Shown: piece by piece, positions 17,031 through 25,985 of the stretch
Position numbering within the stretch: position 1 is the first letter of the stretch
How the letters are laid out: every line of letters begins with the position of its first letter
Position numbers and translations under genes: made by a program
The notes under the pieces: model-generated
The model's database searches: none
Seen by the model: the letters and a program-made list of their open reading frames with translations, nothing else
What the model was told of the DNA's origin: nothing
Assembly: GCA_947495135.1 (NCBI GenBank)
Contig: CANLXN010000013.1
Coordinates: 62,001 to 126,000 of the forward strand
Origin: an uncultured Flavobacteriaceae bacterium
GTDB taxonomy: Bacteria; Bacteroidota; Bacteroidia; Flavobacteriales; Flavobacteriaceae
DNA length: 64,000 nucleotides
Direction of reading: 5' to 3'

Positions 17031-17786
17031 TTAAATTCTCACAGGGATTCCCTGTTTTTGCAATTCTTTTTTTAATTCTGAAATTTCTATCTCTTTAAAA
17101 TGAAATACGCTGGCAGCCAAAGCGGCGTCCGATTTACCCGTGATAAAAGTATCTGTGAAATGTTGAATGGTCCCAGCTCCGCCCGAAGCGATCACTGGAA
17201 TATTTATGAGCTCTGTCAGTTTAGCGAGTGCTTCATTTGCAAAACCATCTTTAGTTCCATCATTGTCCATAGAAGTAAAAAGTATTTCGCCTGCCCCCCT
17301 CTTTTCAACCTCTACGGCCCAATCGAACAAATTTAGCGCAGTAGGCACTTTTCCACCTACCAAATGCACTACCCATTCCCCTTCAATATTCTTGGCATCA
17401 ATTGCCACCACAATACATTGAGAGCCAAATTTAGAAGAAAGGTCGTTTATAAGCTGAGGATTCTTAACCGCAGAAGAGTTAATAGAAACCTTATCTGCCC
17501 CGTTCTGCAACAAAACATCTACATCCTCCACGGTAGAAATACCTCCCCCTACCGTAAAGGGGATATTAATAGCAGCGGCAACATCTAAAACGAGTTTTGC
17601 TAAAGTCTTACGGCGCTCTTCGGTAGCTGAAATATCCAGAAAAACGAGCTCATCTGCCCCATTCTGTGAATATATTTTTGCCAGCTCCACCGGATCTCCA
17701 GCATCCCTTAAATTAATGAAATTCACCCCCTTAACGGTGCGACCATTTTTAATGTCCAAGCAAGGAATTATTCTTTTTGTTAACAT
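17031..17786 (-). CDS. hisF: imidazole glycerol phosphate synthase, cyclase subunit
   Basis: A 251-residue TIM barrel that pairs with HisH to make IGP and AICAR from PRFAR and ammonia. The N-terminal phosphate/acid motif [14 protein letters not shown] carries catalytic Asp11. The second catalytic Asp is in [12 protein letters not shown], and [11 protein letters not shown] and ASGGAGTI bind the phosphates. It lies 34 bases after the DinB-like gene and 25 before hisIE. Confidence 0.97.
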   Translation of the reverse strand: MLTKRIIPCLDIKNGRTVKGVNFINLRDAGDPVELAKIYSQNGADELVFLDISATEERRKTLAKLVLDVAAAINIPFTVGGGISTVEDVDVLLQNGADKVSINSSAVKNPQLINDLSSKFGSQCIVVAIDAKNIEGEWVVHLVGGKVPTALNLFDWAVEVEKRGAGEILFTSMDNDGTKDGFANEALAKLTELINIPVIASGGAGTIQHFTDTFITGKSDAALAASVFHFKEIEISELKKELQKQGIPVRI

Positions 17787-17820
17787 ATTAATTGCTGTTC
17801 TTACTATTATTCTAAGTCTC

Positions 17821-18333
17821 TTAACTGGGATTAATTATATTCAGATTATGGCCGTCATAAAACCCTAAATCCTCTTGATTTAACTGCTTTACCCAAAAAG
17901 CTATTTGTCCCGTATGGTAAGAAAAGTGTTCAACCACATGGATAATAACACCAATCCCTGAGAACTCAAAGCCCTGTACTTCTCGCTTATGAACCAATTG
18001 TTGAGCAGTAGCATTTTGTATAGTTCCTTTTGCCTTATCGACTGTGTCTTCCAACATGGTCAATAGCTCTTTTTTAGTACCTCCTTGTGTGGCCTCAAAC
18101 TCCTCATCGCGTTTTCGTTCGTCTGGTAAATTGCCTAATGACGAAATGGCGTATTGGGTAATATTTCCACGCAGATGCAATAGCAAATTCCCAATACTGT
18201 TGGAGTTTGTGTTTGGGCGCTCCCAAAGCTGGCGTTCGGTTATGTTCTCTAAGGCAATTTTCACCATTCTAGCACTCTCATTCAATCTAAAAATCGAATT
18301 TTGCTTGAATTCTAAAATAAGCTGTTCTTCCAT
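17821..18333 (-). CDS. DinB-like metal-dependent protein inside the his operon
   Basis: A 170-residue four-helix-bundle protein of the DinB/YfiT type. The likely metal ligands are His53 (NLLLHLRGN), His136 and His140 in [18 protein letters not shown] conserved N-terminal Glu/Arg-rich helix precedes them. Family members include thiol-dependent transferases and hydrolases, and the substrate here is unknown. It sits two bases after hisA and 34 before hisF, in the same direction, so it is co-transcribed with histidine biosynthesis genes although it is not a pathway enzyme. Confidence 0.85.
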   Translation of the reverse strand: MEEQLILEFKQNSIFRLNESARMVKIALENITERQLWERPNTNSNSIGNLLLHLRGNITQYAISSLGNLPDERKRDEEFEATQGGTKKELLTMLEDTVDKAKGTIQNATAQQLVHKREVQGFEFSGIGVIIHVVEHFSYHTGQIAFWVKQLNQEDLGFYDGHNLNIINPS

Positions 18334-18335
18334 GA

Positions 18336-19061
18336 TTAATAGTTTAAAATAAACTGTTCCAATTGTTTTAAGCTAATTCTATTTTCATAAATAGCTTTTC
18401 CAATAATAGTTCCTTCGCAGCCCATTTTGGCTAAACGCGGAAGCTCTTCGTACGTTGAAATACCTCCAGATGCGATTAAGTTGATTTGTTTGCAATTGCT
18501 TAGAATCCTTTCATATAAATCGAAAGAAGGGCCTTCTAACATTCCGTCCTTACTAATATCTGTACAAATCACATAGCTCACCCCATTTTCTTGATAAGCT
18601 TGAATAAATGGAATTAACTCCTCCTTACTCTCTTCCGTCCAACCACTTACAGCTACTTTCTCATCCTTGGCATCGGCTCCTAAAATAATTTTTTCTCTGC
18701 CGTGTTTTGAAATCCAGTCCTTAAATAAACCAGGATCTTTAACGGCAATACTACCACCAGTAATTTGAGCAGCACCACTTTCGAACGCAATTTTTAGGTC
18801 TTTATCTGTTTTCAAGCCTCCCCCGAAATCAATTTTAAGTGCCGTTTTGGAAGCAATTTCTTCTAAAACACGATGATTAACAATGTGTTTGCTCTTAGCT
18901 CCGTCTAGATCGACTAAATGCAAGTATTCGATTCCGTGGGCCTCAAACTGCTTCGCAACCTCTAGCGGATGTTCGTTGTATATTTTTTTTGTGTCGTAGT
19001 CTCCCTTGGAGAGTCGAACACATTTACCGTCAATAATATCAATGGCTGGTATAATTCTCAT
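18336..19061 (-). CDS. hisA: ProFAR isomerase
   Basis: A 241-residue TIM barrel converting ProFAR to PRFAR. Key motifs are [19 protein letters not shown] with catalytic Asp8, [12 protein letters not shown], the second catalytic Asp in ICTDISKDG, and the phosphate loop [13 protein letters not shown]. It lies 11 bases after hisH and 2 before the DinB-like gene. Confidence 0.97.
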   Translation of the reverse strand: MRIIPAIDIIDGKCVRLSKGDYDTKKIYNEHPLEVAKQFEAHGIEYLHLVDLDGAKSKHIVNHRVLEEIASKTALKIDFGGGLKTDKDLKIAFESGAAQITGGSIAVKDPGLFKDWISKHGREKIILGADAKDEKVAVSGWTEESKEELIPFIQAYQENGVSYVICTDISKDGMLEGPSFDLYERILSNCKQINLIASGGISTYEELPRLAKMGCEGTIIGKAIYENRISLKQLEQFILNY

Positions 19062-19072
19062 TCGATAATCCT

Positions 19073-19666
19073 TTATTTTGTTTGATTTAGTAGGATAAAG
19101 TTTTCTAATATTTTAGCTCCTGCCAAGCTGCTTTTTTCGGGATGAAACTGAACTCCAAAGAAATTGTTTTTTTGAAGCGCAGATGCATAGGTAAGCTCAT
19201 AATTGGTAGAAGCAATCGCCTCGTCACACATAGGAGCATAATAACTGTGAACCAAATACATATATTCATCTTCTGAAACACCTTTGAACAATGGCGAGTT
19301 TAACTTGGAGATTTGGTTCCAACCTATTTGCGGTACTTTCACCTTGTTAGAAAACTGAACCACGTCCACATCAAAAATTCCTAATCCCTTAGTATTATTT
19401 TCTTGGGAGGAATTGCACATTAGTTGCATCCCTAGACAAATGCCCAACACTGGCTGTTTCAAAGTGGGTATGAGCGCATCCAATCCAGATGCTCTCAATT
19501 TGCGCATAGCACTACTCGCTTCTCCTACTCCTGGAAATATAACTTTATCCGCATTACGAATGACCGTCTCATCATTACTCAATATTGCTTCGTATCCCAG
19601 TCGTTCTACAGCGAATTGAATACTTTTAATATTCCCGGCTCCATAATCTATAATTATAATGTTCAT
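19073..19666 (-). CDS. hisH: imidazole glycerol phosphate synthase, glutamine amidotransferase subunit
   Basis: A 197-residue class I amidotransferase that supplies ammonia to HisF. The nucleophile is Cys77 in [12 protein letters not shown]. The His and Glu of the triad lie in [10 protein letters not shown] near the C-terminus, and the N-terminus is [11 protein letters not shown]. It is 19 bases after hisB and 11 before hisA. Confidence 0.97.
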   Translation of the reverse strand: MNIIIIDYGAGNIKSIQFAVERLGYEAILSNDETVIRNADKVIFPGVGEASSAMRKLRASGLDALIPTLKQPVLGICLGMQLMCNSSQENNTKGLGIFDVDVVQFSNKVKVPQIGWNQISKLNSPLFKGVSEDEYMYLVHSYYAPMCDEAIASTNYELTYASALQKNNFFGVQFHPEKSSLAGAKILENFILLNQTK

Positions 19667-19685
19667 ATCGTCTTCTAGTACTATT

Positions 19686-20822
19686 TTAAAGCATTCCTTT
19701 AGTGCTTGGTAGTATCATTTTTTCTGGATCTCTTTTTAATGCCATTTTAATCGACTTGGCAAATGCCTTAAAAATAGCTTCAATTTTATGGTGCTCGTTG
19801 GTGCCTTCCGCCTTTATATTAAGATTAGCTTTGGCTCCATCTGTAAACGACTTAAAAAAGTGAAAAAACATTTCTGTAGGCATTTTTCCAATCATTTCAC
19901 GCTTAAACTCTGTTTCCCAGACCAGCCAGTTCCTTCCTCCAAAGTCAATAGCGACCTGAGCTAAACAATCGTCCATAGGAAGGCAAAATCCATATCGTTC
20001 CATTCCTAGCTTATTCCCCAAAGCCTTTGCGAAAACTTCTCCTAAAGCGATGGCCGTGTCTTCAATAGTATGATGTTCGTCAACTTCCAAATCGCCTTTT
20101 ACATTGATAAAAAGATCCATGTTTCCATGACGAGCAATTTGGTCCAACATATGGTCGAAGAACGCAATTCCGGTATCAATCTTACTTTTACCTGTACCAT
20201 CTAAATTTAGTTGAATAGAAATGTCCGTTTCATTCGTTTTGCGCTCTATTGACGCCGTTCGGTCTTCCAACTTTAAAAATTCGTAGATTTTCTCCCAATC
20301 ATTACTTTCCAAAGCAATGATGCTATCCAACTCATCTCTTTTGACCGTAATTTCGTTGGTGCCAAGATTTGTTTCGTCATTAATAAATAATCCTTTGGAG
20401 CCAAGATTTTTTGCTAGTTCCATATCTGTTAAGCGATCGCCAATAACGAACGAATTAGGCAAGTCATATGCTTCATCAAAATATTGGGTAAGCAAACCTG
20501 TTCCGGGTTTACGAGTATTGGCATTATCATGAGGGAAGGTCCGATCTAAAAACACCTCGTCAAATACCACTCCTTCATTTTCGAACGATTTCAGAATAAA
20601 ATTATGAACGGGCCAAAAAGTTTCCTCTGGAAAAACTTCCGTTCCAAGGCCATCTTGATTGGTAATCATGACTAATTCAAAATCTAATTCTTTCGCTATC
20701 TTTCCTAGAAAGGTAAACGCCTTTGGATAGAATATCATCTTTTCAAACGCATCGATTTGCTCATCGGCAGTTTCTTTAATAATGGTTCCATCACGGTCTA
20801 TAAATAGTACTTTCTTTTTCAT
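19686..20822 (-). CDS. hisB: bifunctional histidinol-phosphatase / imidazoleglycerol-phosphate dehydratase
   Basis: A 378-residue fusion. The N-terminal HAD phosphatase (about 1-170) has the nucleophile motif DRDGT (Asp9, Asp11) and [12 protein letters not shown]. The C-terminal IGP dehydratase (about 188-378) has metal-binding histidines in [43 protein letters not shown] and [17 protein letters not shown]. It overlaps the end of hisC by four bases (ATGA), implying coupled translation. Confidence 0.97.
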   Translation of the reverse strand: MKKKVLFIDRDGTIIKETADEQIDAFEKMIFYPKAFTFLGKIAKELDFELVMITNQDGLGTEVFPEETFWPVHNFILKSFENEGVVFDEVFLDRTFPHDNANTRKPGTGLLTQYFDEAYDLPNSFVIGDRLTDMELAKNLGSKGLFINDETNLGTNEITVKRDELDSIIALESNDWEKIYEFLKLEDRTASIERKTNETDISIQLNLDGTGKSKIDTGIAFFDHMLDQIARHGNMDLFINVKGDLEVDEHHTIEDTAIALGEVFAKALGNKLGMERYGFCLPMDDCLAQVAIDFGGRNWLVWETEFKREMIGKMPTEMFFHFFKSFTDGAKANLNIKAEGTNEHHKIEAIFKAFAKSIKMALKRDPEKMILPSTKGML

Positions 20823-21871
20823 TCTTCTAAATTATTTAGGATCTGAATTAGCTTTAAGTTTTCTGCAGGAGTGCCGACAGTGAACCGAAGTGTATTTTCG
20901 CATAATGGTTGATTACTTCGATTGCGTACTACCACGCCCATATCGATAAGCTGTTGGTATCGCAGGGCTGCGTTGTCGACCTTTGCCAATAAGAAATTAG
21001 CATCGGACGGGTATATTTTTTTTACAAATTTCACTTGAAGTAATACTGTAGATAAAATATTCTTAGCCTCTCTAATTATGTTAGTTTCTGATTTTACATC
21101 TCCCATACTATCCAATCGCTTGAGCGTCATATGCTGCGTTAACTGATTAACATTATACGGCGGCTTAATTTTATTCAATACCTCAATAATTTCCATTGAA
21201 GCATAGCAAATGCCTAGCCTTATTCCCGCCATTCCAAATGCTTTAGACATGGTTTGGGTGATTACGAGATTAGGGAAATCGGATAATTTTTGAAGCCAGC
21301 TTGCGTTAGTGGAAAAATCAATATACGCTTCGTCAATAACCACTATCCCATTAAACTGATTTAGCAATTGCTCTACTTGTTCTTCGGAAAAGGAATTTCC
21401 CGTAGGATTGTTAGGTGAACAAAGAAATAATAGCTTAGAACCACTGTTCTGCTTCTTTAAAATTTCAGTAACATTTAGTTGAAAATCGGTTGAGAGCAAC
21501 ACTTCTATATTCTCTACGGCGTTTATACCGGCTAGTACTTTATACATCCCGTAGGTCGGTGGCACAGTGATGACGTTGTCCACATTAGGCTCACAAAATG
21601 CTCTAAAAAGTAAATCCAATACTTCATCACTTCCATTTCCCAATAAAATTTGAGCTGCACTTACTTGTTTTAGTTCTGCCAGCGCAGTCTTTACGGATCG
21701 TTGCTGCGGATCGGGATATCGGTTTATGCCCGTTTCAAAGGGATTCTCGTTCGCATCCAGAAAGATCATATCTGTTCCTAGCTCTTTAAACTCATCCCTG
21801 GCGGAGCTATATGGCTGGAGGTCCGATACATTTTTTCTGATAATTCTGGTTAAGCTAAAATTTTCATTCAT
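20819..21871 (-). CDS. hisC: histidinol-phosphate aminotransferase
   Basis: A PLP fold-type I aminotransferase of 350 residues when started at the ATG at 21869-21871. A longer in-frame start at 21904 would overlap hisD by 41 bases and adds a tail without family character. Motifs: [45 protein letters not shown], and the PLP lysine in [14 protein letters not shown]. It overlaps hisD by eight bases and hisB by four. Confidence 0.96.
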   Translation of the reverse strand: MNENFSLTRIIRKNVSDLQPYSSARDEFKELGTDMIFLDANENPFETGINRYPDPQQRSVKTALAELKQVSAAQILLGNGSDEVLDLLFRAFCEPNVDNVITVPPTYGMYKVLAGINAVENIEVLLSTDFQLNVTEILKKQNSGSKLLFLCSPNNPTGNSFSEEQVEQLLNQFNGIVVIDEAYIDFSTNASWLQKLSDFPNLVITQTMSKAFGMAGIRLGICYASMEIIEVLNKIKPPYNVNQLTQHMTLKRLDSMGDVKSETNIIREAKNILSTVLLQVKFVKKIYPSDANFLLAKVDNAALRYQQLIDMGVVVRNRSNQPLCENTLRFTVGTPAENLKLIQILNNLEE

Positions 21872-23153
21872 TTGATAAACTTTTAAGTCGCAGTGTAACT
21901 GCATTTTTATGCGCCTGTAAACCTTCGGCTTCTGCCATTAGCTCAATGGAGTTTCCTAATTTCAGTATTCCTGTTTTTGATATCTTCTGAAAAGTCATCG
22001 CCTTCATAAAGCTATCTAAATTGACTCCACTGTATTGCTTAGCGTATCCGTTGGTAGGCAGTGTATGGTTGGTCCCTGAAGCATAGTCGCCAGCACTTTC
22101 CGGCGTATAATTTCCAATAAAGACCGAACCTGCGTTTTCAATACCATCGATAAAGTAGTCCTCTTCTTCCGAAATTACAATGAAATGCTCTGGTCCGTAT
22201 TCATTAATAAGGCTCAATGCTTCCTTGTTATTTTTCACCAAGATAAGCTTAGAATTATTAATTGCTTGGACCGCTATGTCTTTTCGTGGCAAGGCTTCTA
22301 TCTGAAGCTCAATCTCGTTCATCACCCGTTTTAAAATAACACTAGAAGTGGTCACTAAAATGACCTGGCTGTCGGCGCCGTGCTCAGCTTGACTCAATAG
22401 ATCTGCTGCCACAAAGGAGGCATTTGCAGTATCGTCGGCGAAGATTAGTAATTCGCTGGGGCCAGCTGGCATATCGATGGCAACTTCGAACTTTGTTGCA
22501 AGTTGCTTTGCTACCGTCACAAATTGATTGCCAGGACCAAAAATTTTAAAGACCTTAGGTATACTCTCTGTACCAAAAGTTAAGGCTGCTATGGCTTGAA
22601 TACCACCAACTTTATAAACCTCGGCAATACCACAAAGCTTTGCCGTGTATAAAATGGCAGGATTTATTTCTCCGTTTTTATCTGGGGGCGTGCAGAGCAC
22701 TACTCTTCTACACCCAGCGATGGCTGCTGGTACTGCCAACATTAAAATAGTTGAGAATAATGGAGCGGAACCTCCTGGAATATACAAACCCACTTTTTGA
22801 ATGGGCCTTTTCTCCTGCCAACAATGTACCCCTTCCGTAGTTTCGACCGTAATAGTATCTGTTAACTGAGCGTTGTGAAATTTCTCTATGTTAGATTTGG
22901 CCATTTGAATTGCCGTTTTAAGCTCTGAACTCACAGATTTTTCAGCCTCATCGATAATTTTAGATGAAATCTTTAAATTGTCTAACTGTACACCGTCAAA
23001 CAACTGAGTGTATTTTCTAACCGCCCGATCCCCTTTCAGTTTCACTTCTTGAAAGATCTCAGTCACCGTATTCTCAATATCTGCTACGGTTTGCGTGGGT
23101 CGCATTAAAATTTCGTCCCAACTTTCTATACTCGGATATTCAATCGTTTTCAT
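21864..23153 (-). CDS. hisD: histidinol dehydrogenase
   Basis: A 429-residue zinc enzyme that oxidises histidinol to histidine in two NAD steps. Signatures: VGLYIPGGSAPLFSTILMLAVPA, IFGPGNQFVTVAKQLAT, AIDMPAGPSELLIFAD, LLSQAEHGADSQVILVT, and the active-site region EYGPEHFIVISEE and GNYTPESAGDYASGTNHTLPT. It lies 39 bases after hisG and overlaps hisC. Confidence 0.97.
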   Translation of the reverse strand: MKTIEYPSIESWDEILMRPTQTVADIENTVTEIFQEVKLKGDRAVRKYTQLFDGVQLDNLKISSKIIDEAEKSVSSELKTAIQMAKSNIEKFHNAQLTDTITVETTEGVHCWQEKRPIQKVGLYIPGGSAPLFSTILMLAVPAAIAGCRRVVLCTPPDKNGEINPAILYTAKLCGIAEVYKVGGIQAIAALTFGTESIPKVFKIFGPGNQFVTVAKQLATKFEVAIDMPAGPSELLIFADDTANASFVAADLLSQAEHGADSQVILVTTSSVILKRVMNEIELQIEALPRKDIAVQAINNSKLILVKNNKEALSLINEYGPEHFIVISEEEDYFIDGIENAGSVFIGNYTPESAGDYASGTNHTLPTNGYAKQYSGVNLDSFMKAMTFQKISKTGILKLGNSIELMAEAEGLQAHKNAVTLRLKSLSNE

Positions 23154-23192
23154 TTTTGTGTTTTATCGCTATCTTTCTTAAACAGCCTATTA

Positions 23193-24050
23193 TTACAATA
23201 CCATTTTTTCAATAGGGCACACCAAAATTCCTTCTGCGCCTTTTTCCTTTAATTGATCAATTACATCCCAAAACTGATCCTGTTTTACCACGCTATGAAT
23301 ACTACTCCAGCCTTCTTGAGCAAGCGGTAATATGGTTGGGCTCTTCATACCTGGTAAAATAGCTATGATTTCATCCATCTTATCGTTTGGGGCATTTAGC
23401 AAAACATATCGAGAGTCTCTCCCTTTCAAAACTGCCTTAATACGAAATTGAAGCTTGGCGACTATTTCTGAAATGGCCGCATCAATAGTTGGTGAAACCG
23501 CCAAAACAGCCTCGCTTTGCATCATTACCTCCACTTCTTTTAAATTATTTTTAAAGAGCGTACTTCCACTACTTACGATGTCGCAAATTGCATCGGCCAA
23601 ACCAATATTAGGAGCAATTTCAACACTTCCGTTGATAATATGCAAGTCGGCCGAAATCCCGTGTTTATCCAAATAAGCCTGAGTAGTTACGGGATATGAG
23701 GTAGCAATTCGTTTTTGATTAAGATCCTTAATGGTATCGTACTCAAATGTTTTAGAGACCGCCAATGACACTCTACATTTCGAAAAACCCAATTTCTCTA
23801 TTATACCTATACCCTCTCCCTTTTCTACTAGAACATTTTCTCCAATAATGGCACAGTCTACCACACCATCCTTTAGGTATTGAGGAATATCACCGTTTCT
23901 CAAATAATAAATTTCTAAGGGGAAATTTTTGGCTTCTGCCTTGAGTTGATCCTTACCATTATCTATAGAAATACCACAATCCTTAAGTAATTTAAGGGAG
24001 TCTTCGTTTAGACGACCCGATTTTTGTACAGCAATTTTTAATTTTTTCAT
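23193..24050 (-). CDS. hisG: ATP phosphoribosyltransferase, long form
   Basis: First enzyme and feedback-control point of histidine synthesis. The ATG at 24048-24050 gives 285 residues, the usual size of the long HisG that carries a C-terminal regulatory ACT-like domain. The upstream in-frame ATG at 24074 only adds eight residues. Motifs: KIAVQKSGRLNEDSLKLL, IYYLRNGDIPQYLKDGVVD, and DAICDIVSSGSTLFKNNL. The C-terminal domain has LAQEGWSSIHSVVKQDQFW. It is preceded by the leader peptide and attenuator at 24121-24242. Confidence 0.97.
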   Translation of the reverse strand: MKKLKIAVQKSGRLNEDSLKLLKDCGISIDNGKDQLKAEAKNFPLEIYYLRNGDIPQYLKDGVVDCAIIGENVLVEKGEGIGIIEKLGFSKCRVSLAVSKTFEYDTIKDLNQKRIATSYPVTTQAYLDKHGISADLHIINGSVEIAPNIGLADAICDIVSSGSTLFKNNLKEVEVMMQSEAVLAVSPTIDAAISEIVAKLQFRIKAVLKGRDSRYVLLNAPNDKMDEIIAILPGMKSPTILPLAQEGWSSIHSVVKQDQFWDVIDQLKEKGAEGILVCPIEKMVL

Positions 24051-24120
24051 AGTCTTTAATAATTTTCCGATCATGAAATCGGATCTACAATTCTTTAAGA
24101 TTTACATTAATTTTTTAGCA

Positions 24121-24152
24121 ACAAAAAACCCGTTTGATTGCTCAAACGGGTT
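24121..24152 (-). terminator. his attenuator terminator
   Basis: Read on the minus strand, the arms AACCCGTTTGA and TCAAACGGGTT form an 11-bp stem (24152-24142 with 24137-24127) with a 4-base loop, followed by T6. It sits between the leader peptide stop at 24186 and hisG at 24050, so transcription of the whole operon must pass it. Confidence 0.9.
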
Positions 24153-24185
24153 AGTTATATATTTTGAAATTTACAAAATAACATA

Positions 24186-24242
24186 TCACCTCGCAGGAGC
24201 GTGGAAATCGATATGGTGATGATGTAAATTGGTTCTGTTCAT
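24186..24242 (-). CDS. hisL: his operon leader peptide
   Basis: An 18-codon ORF: MNRTNLHHHHIDFHAPAR. Four consecutive His codons and a fifth three codons later make 28% His, as expected for a ribosome-stalling sensor of charged tRNA-His. The ATG is 9 bases after an exact TAnnTTTG box, and the stop is followed by an attenuator hairpin. The role is analogous to the enterobacterial HisL, but the sequence is unrelated apart from the His run. Confidence 0.9.
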   Translation of the reverse strand: MNRTNLHHHHIDFHAPAR

Positions 24243-24251
24243 AACTCTGTA

Positions 24252-24259
24252 CAAATGTA
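24252..24259 (-). promoter_or_regulatory. promoter -7 box of the his operon
   Basis: On the minus strand this reads TACATTTG, an exact TAnnTTTG match, just upstream of the leader ORF. The -33 region is T-rich but has no clean TTTG. Transcription would begin at or within a few bases of the leader ATG. Confidence 0.6.
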
Positions 24260-24387
24260 GATAAATTCTTTAAATATGTGGAAAAACATATTCAAAATTT
24301 TAAATAAAAGTCATTATTTTTTTTAGCTTTGTTAAGTTCACACAGCTGCAAAACCTAACTAATTAATAAATAGAAGTTTAACCCTTG

Positions 24388-25383
24388 ATGAAGAATTTCC
24401 TCATCGCTTTTTTAGTATTTCTTGTCTGGTCCGTTTTCGGTCTATGGCTGTATTCTTGGCTTCAACCTGTCCGTACTACTAACGAAACAGAGGTGGCCTC
24501 TAGCATAACGAACACTACCCCTCCCTTAATTGATGAACCGTTAAACATTGATGATTCGGCTGAGTTTAACTTAGAAGATAAAGATACACTGAAGTTTACC
24601 GAGCATGTTGATGATCCTTCTAAAGATGCAGCTCTTCCATCTGGGCTGAAAGCTGTAACCCCTAACGGAGATTTAGTTTTTCTTTACGAACACGGTATTT
24701 CCTTTATTAAAAACAGTTCGACTGTAGAAATTTCTGAAGAAGTAAAAGACTTCAAATATAAACTCAACACCTATCTTATCGAGCATCCTAATGAGGAGCT
24801 TCATATAAAATCTCTTTACAGTGCTTCTGAAGAAATAGAAAACCCGAATTTTGGTTTTAAAAGAGGTAAGAGCATTGAAGATATACTGGTAAAAACGGGT
24901 ATTCCAAAAGAAAAAATAGTGGTGACTCCCGCCATTCGCGCCATCGACTTCGACCATGAAAATGTCGGTGAGAATTGCATTTCCTTTAGTCTTCACCCAT
25001 TAGATACCGAGCGCATAGAGAGCCTAAAACTAGCACTTCCAGAAGTAAAGACAGTCTATCCGAAATTCAAGGATAACAACATATACGATAGTAAAGAACT
25101 TAGAGATCTTGGCGTCGAAATTAACAACGTGATTGCAGATAATCCAGAGGTGAAAATTCAAATTATTGGACATACCGATAATGTTGGAAATGCGAATGAT
25201 AATTATAGACAAGCCTTAAGAAAAGCGCGACAAGTACGATGGTATCTTGTAGAAAAGGCGGGGATTAAAAGAGATAGGTTGGTGGCAATTTCACAAGGAG
25301 AATCACAATCTATTGCCAGCAATAAAACAAAAAGAGGACGATTTTTAAATAGAAGAATAGAAATACTATTCTTAGCAGATTAA
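24388..25383 (+). CDS. membrane-anchored OmpA-domain protein
   Basis: The ATG at 24388 gives 331 residues (a TTG three bases earlier is possible). One N-terminal transmembrane helix, about residues 4-22, is uncleaved-looking and not a lipobox. Two related domains follow. The first, at about 90-185, has SLYSASEEIENPNFGFKRGKSIEDIL, resembling a degenerate OmpA fold. The second, at about 215-331, is a clear OmpA domain (IQIIGHTDNVGNANDNYRQALRKA, RGRFLNRRIEILF). It probably bridges the inner membrane and peptidoglycan. It overlaps the next gene by one base. Confidence 0.82.
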   Translation: MKNFLIAFLVFLVWSVFGLWLYSWLQPVRTTNETEVASSITNTTPPLIDEPLNIDDSAEFNLEDKDTLKFTEHVDDPSKDAALPSGLKAVTPNGDLVFLYEHGISFIKNSSTVEISEEVKDFKYKLNTYLIEHPNEELHIKSLYSASEEIENPNFGFKRGKSIEDILVKTGIPKEKIVVTPAIRAIDFDHENVGENCISFSLHPLDTERIESLKLALPEVKTVYPKFKDNNIYDSKELRDLGVEINNVIADNPEVKIQIIGHTDNVGNANDNYRQALRKARQVRWYLVEKAGIKRDRLVAISQGESQSIASNKTKRGRFLNRRIEILFLAD

Positions 25384-25973
25384 TGGAGCAATTTTCAGAC
25401 TTTTTAACTAACATTTCAGATTATGCAGGTATTTTCTTGCTTATGCTGAGTACATTCTTGATTGGTTATTTTTCTGCCTTCAGTATGGAACATTCCAAAT
25501 ATTCAAGATTGCTTCGGAAACTTAAAAGAAAAGAAAAACTTAGTGGCTTAACACAGAAAGAAAAAGACATAGAGGTGATCTTTACAGAAATAAAGCCAAA
25601 AATTCTTGAAGTTGTGAAAGAAGCCCAAGAAGGACTTCATCAAGAACCAGAAGAGAAAGTTTACGCCAAAGCAGCCGTAGAAGTCGCCGAAAATGCGCGA
25701 ACTAGTTACATCACCTATACGCACAACGCGCCCGATCTAAATTTTGATAATTTTGGTTTGGCAGACAAGAAATCTGCAGAAGATCTCACAAAAATAAATG
25801 GTATTGGTCCTTATATCGAACAAAAACTAAATGAGATTGGAATCTATAATTACAATCAAATTAGTCGTCTCAAAGAGGAAGATATTCGCGTGCTTACAGA
25901 ACTTATTGACTTCTTCCCTGGTCGTATCGAAAGAGATCGCTGGGTAGAACAGGCAGAAGATTTACTCCACTAA
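25383..25973 (+). CDS. membrane-anchored helix-hairpin-helix domain protein
   Basis: A 196-residue protein. An N-terminal transmembrane helix lies at about residues 14-33, followed by a basic stretch (RLLRKLKRKEKL) and a helical Lys/Glu-rich region. The C-terminal helix-hairpin-helix module resembles the DUF4332/NuoE-tail type: LTKINGIGPYIEQKLNEIGIYNYNQISRL, then DFFPGRIERDRWVEQAE. Such modules can bind DNA or protein; which applies here is unknown. It is coupled to the OmpA-domain gene (TAATG) and stands 12 bases before the symporter gene. Confidence 0.75.
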   Translation: MEQFSDFLTNISDYAGIFLLMLSTFLIGYFSAFSMEHSKYSRLLRKLKRKEKLSGLTQKEKDIEVIFTEIKPKILEVVKEAQEGLHQEPEEKVYAKAAVEVAENARTSYITYTHNAPDLNFDNFGLADKKSAEDLTKINGIGPYIEQKLNEIGIYNYNQISRLKEEDIRVLTELIDFFPGRIERDRWVEQAEDLLH

Positions 25974-25985
25974 AAATATATTGCT

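Larger units (their letters stand above)
24121..24242 (-). promoter_or_regulatory. histidine operon attenuator
   Basis: The region holds a His-rich leader ORF, a competing pair of segments, and a terminator. Segment 2 (24193-24174) can pair imperfectly with segment 3 (24166-24147) through TTTTG:CAAAA, GTTAT:ATAAC, GGT:ACC and an outer CG pair. Segment 3 includes the first bases of the terminator's 5' arm. A ribosome stalled at the His codons leaves segment 2 free and blocks the terminator; one at the stop codon covers segment 2 and allows termination. The pairing is hand-drawn and has not been tested for energy. Confidence 0.8.
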
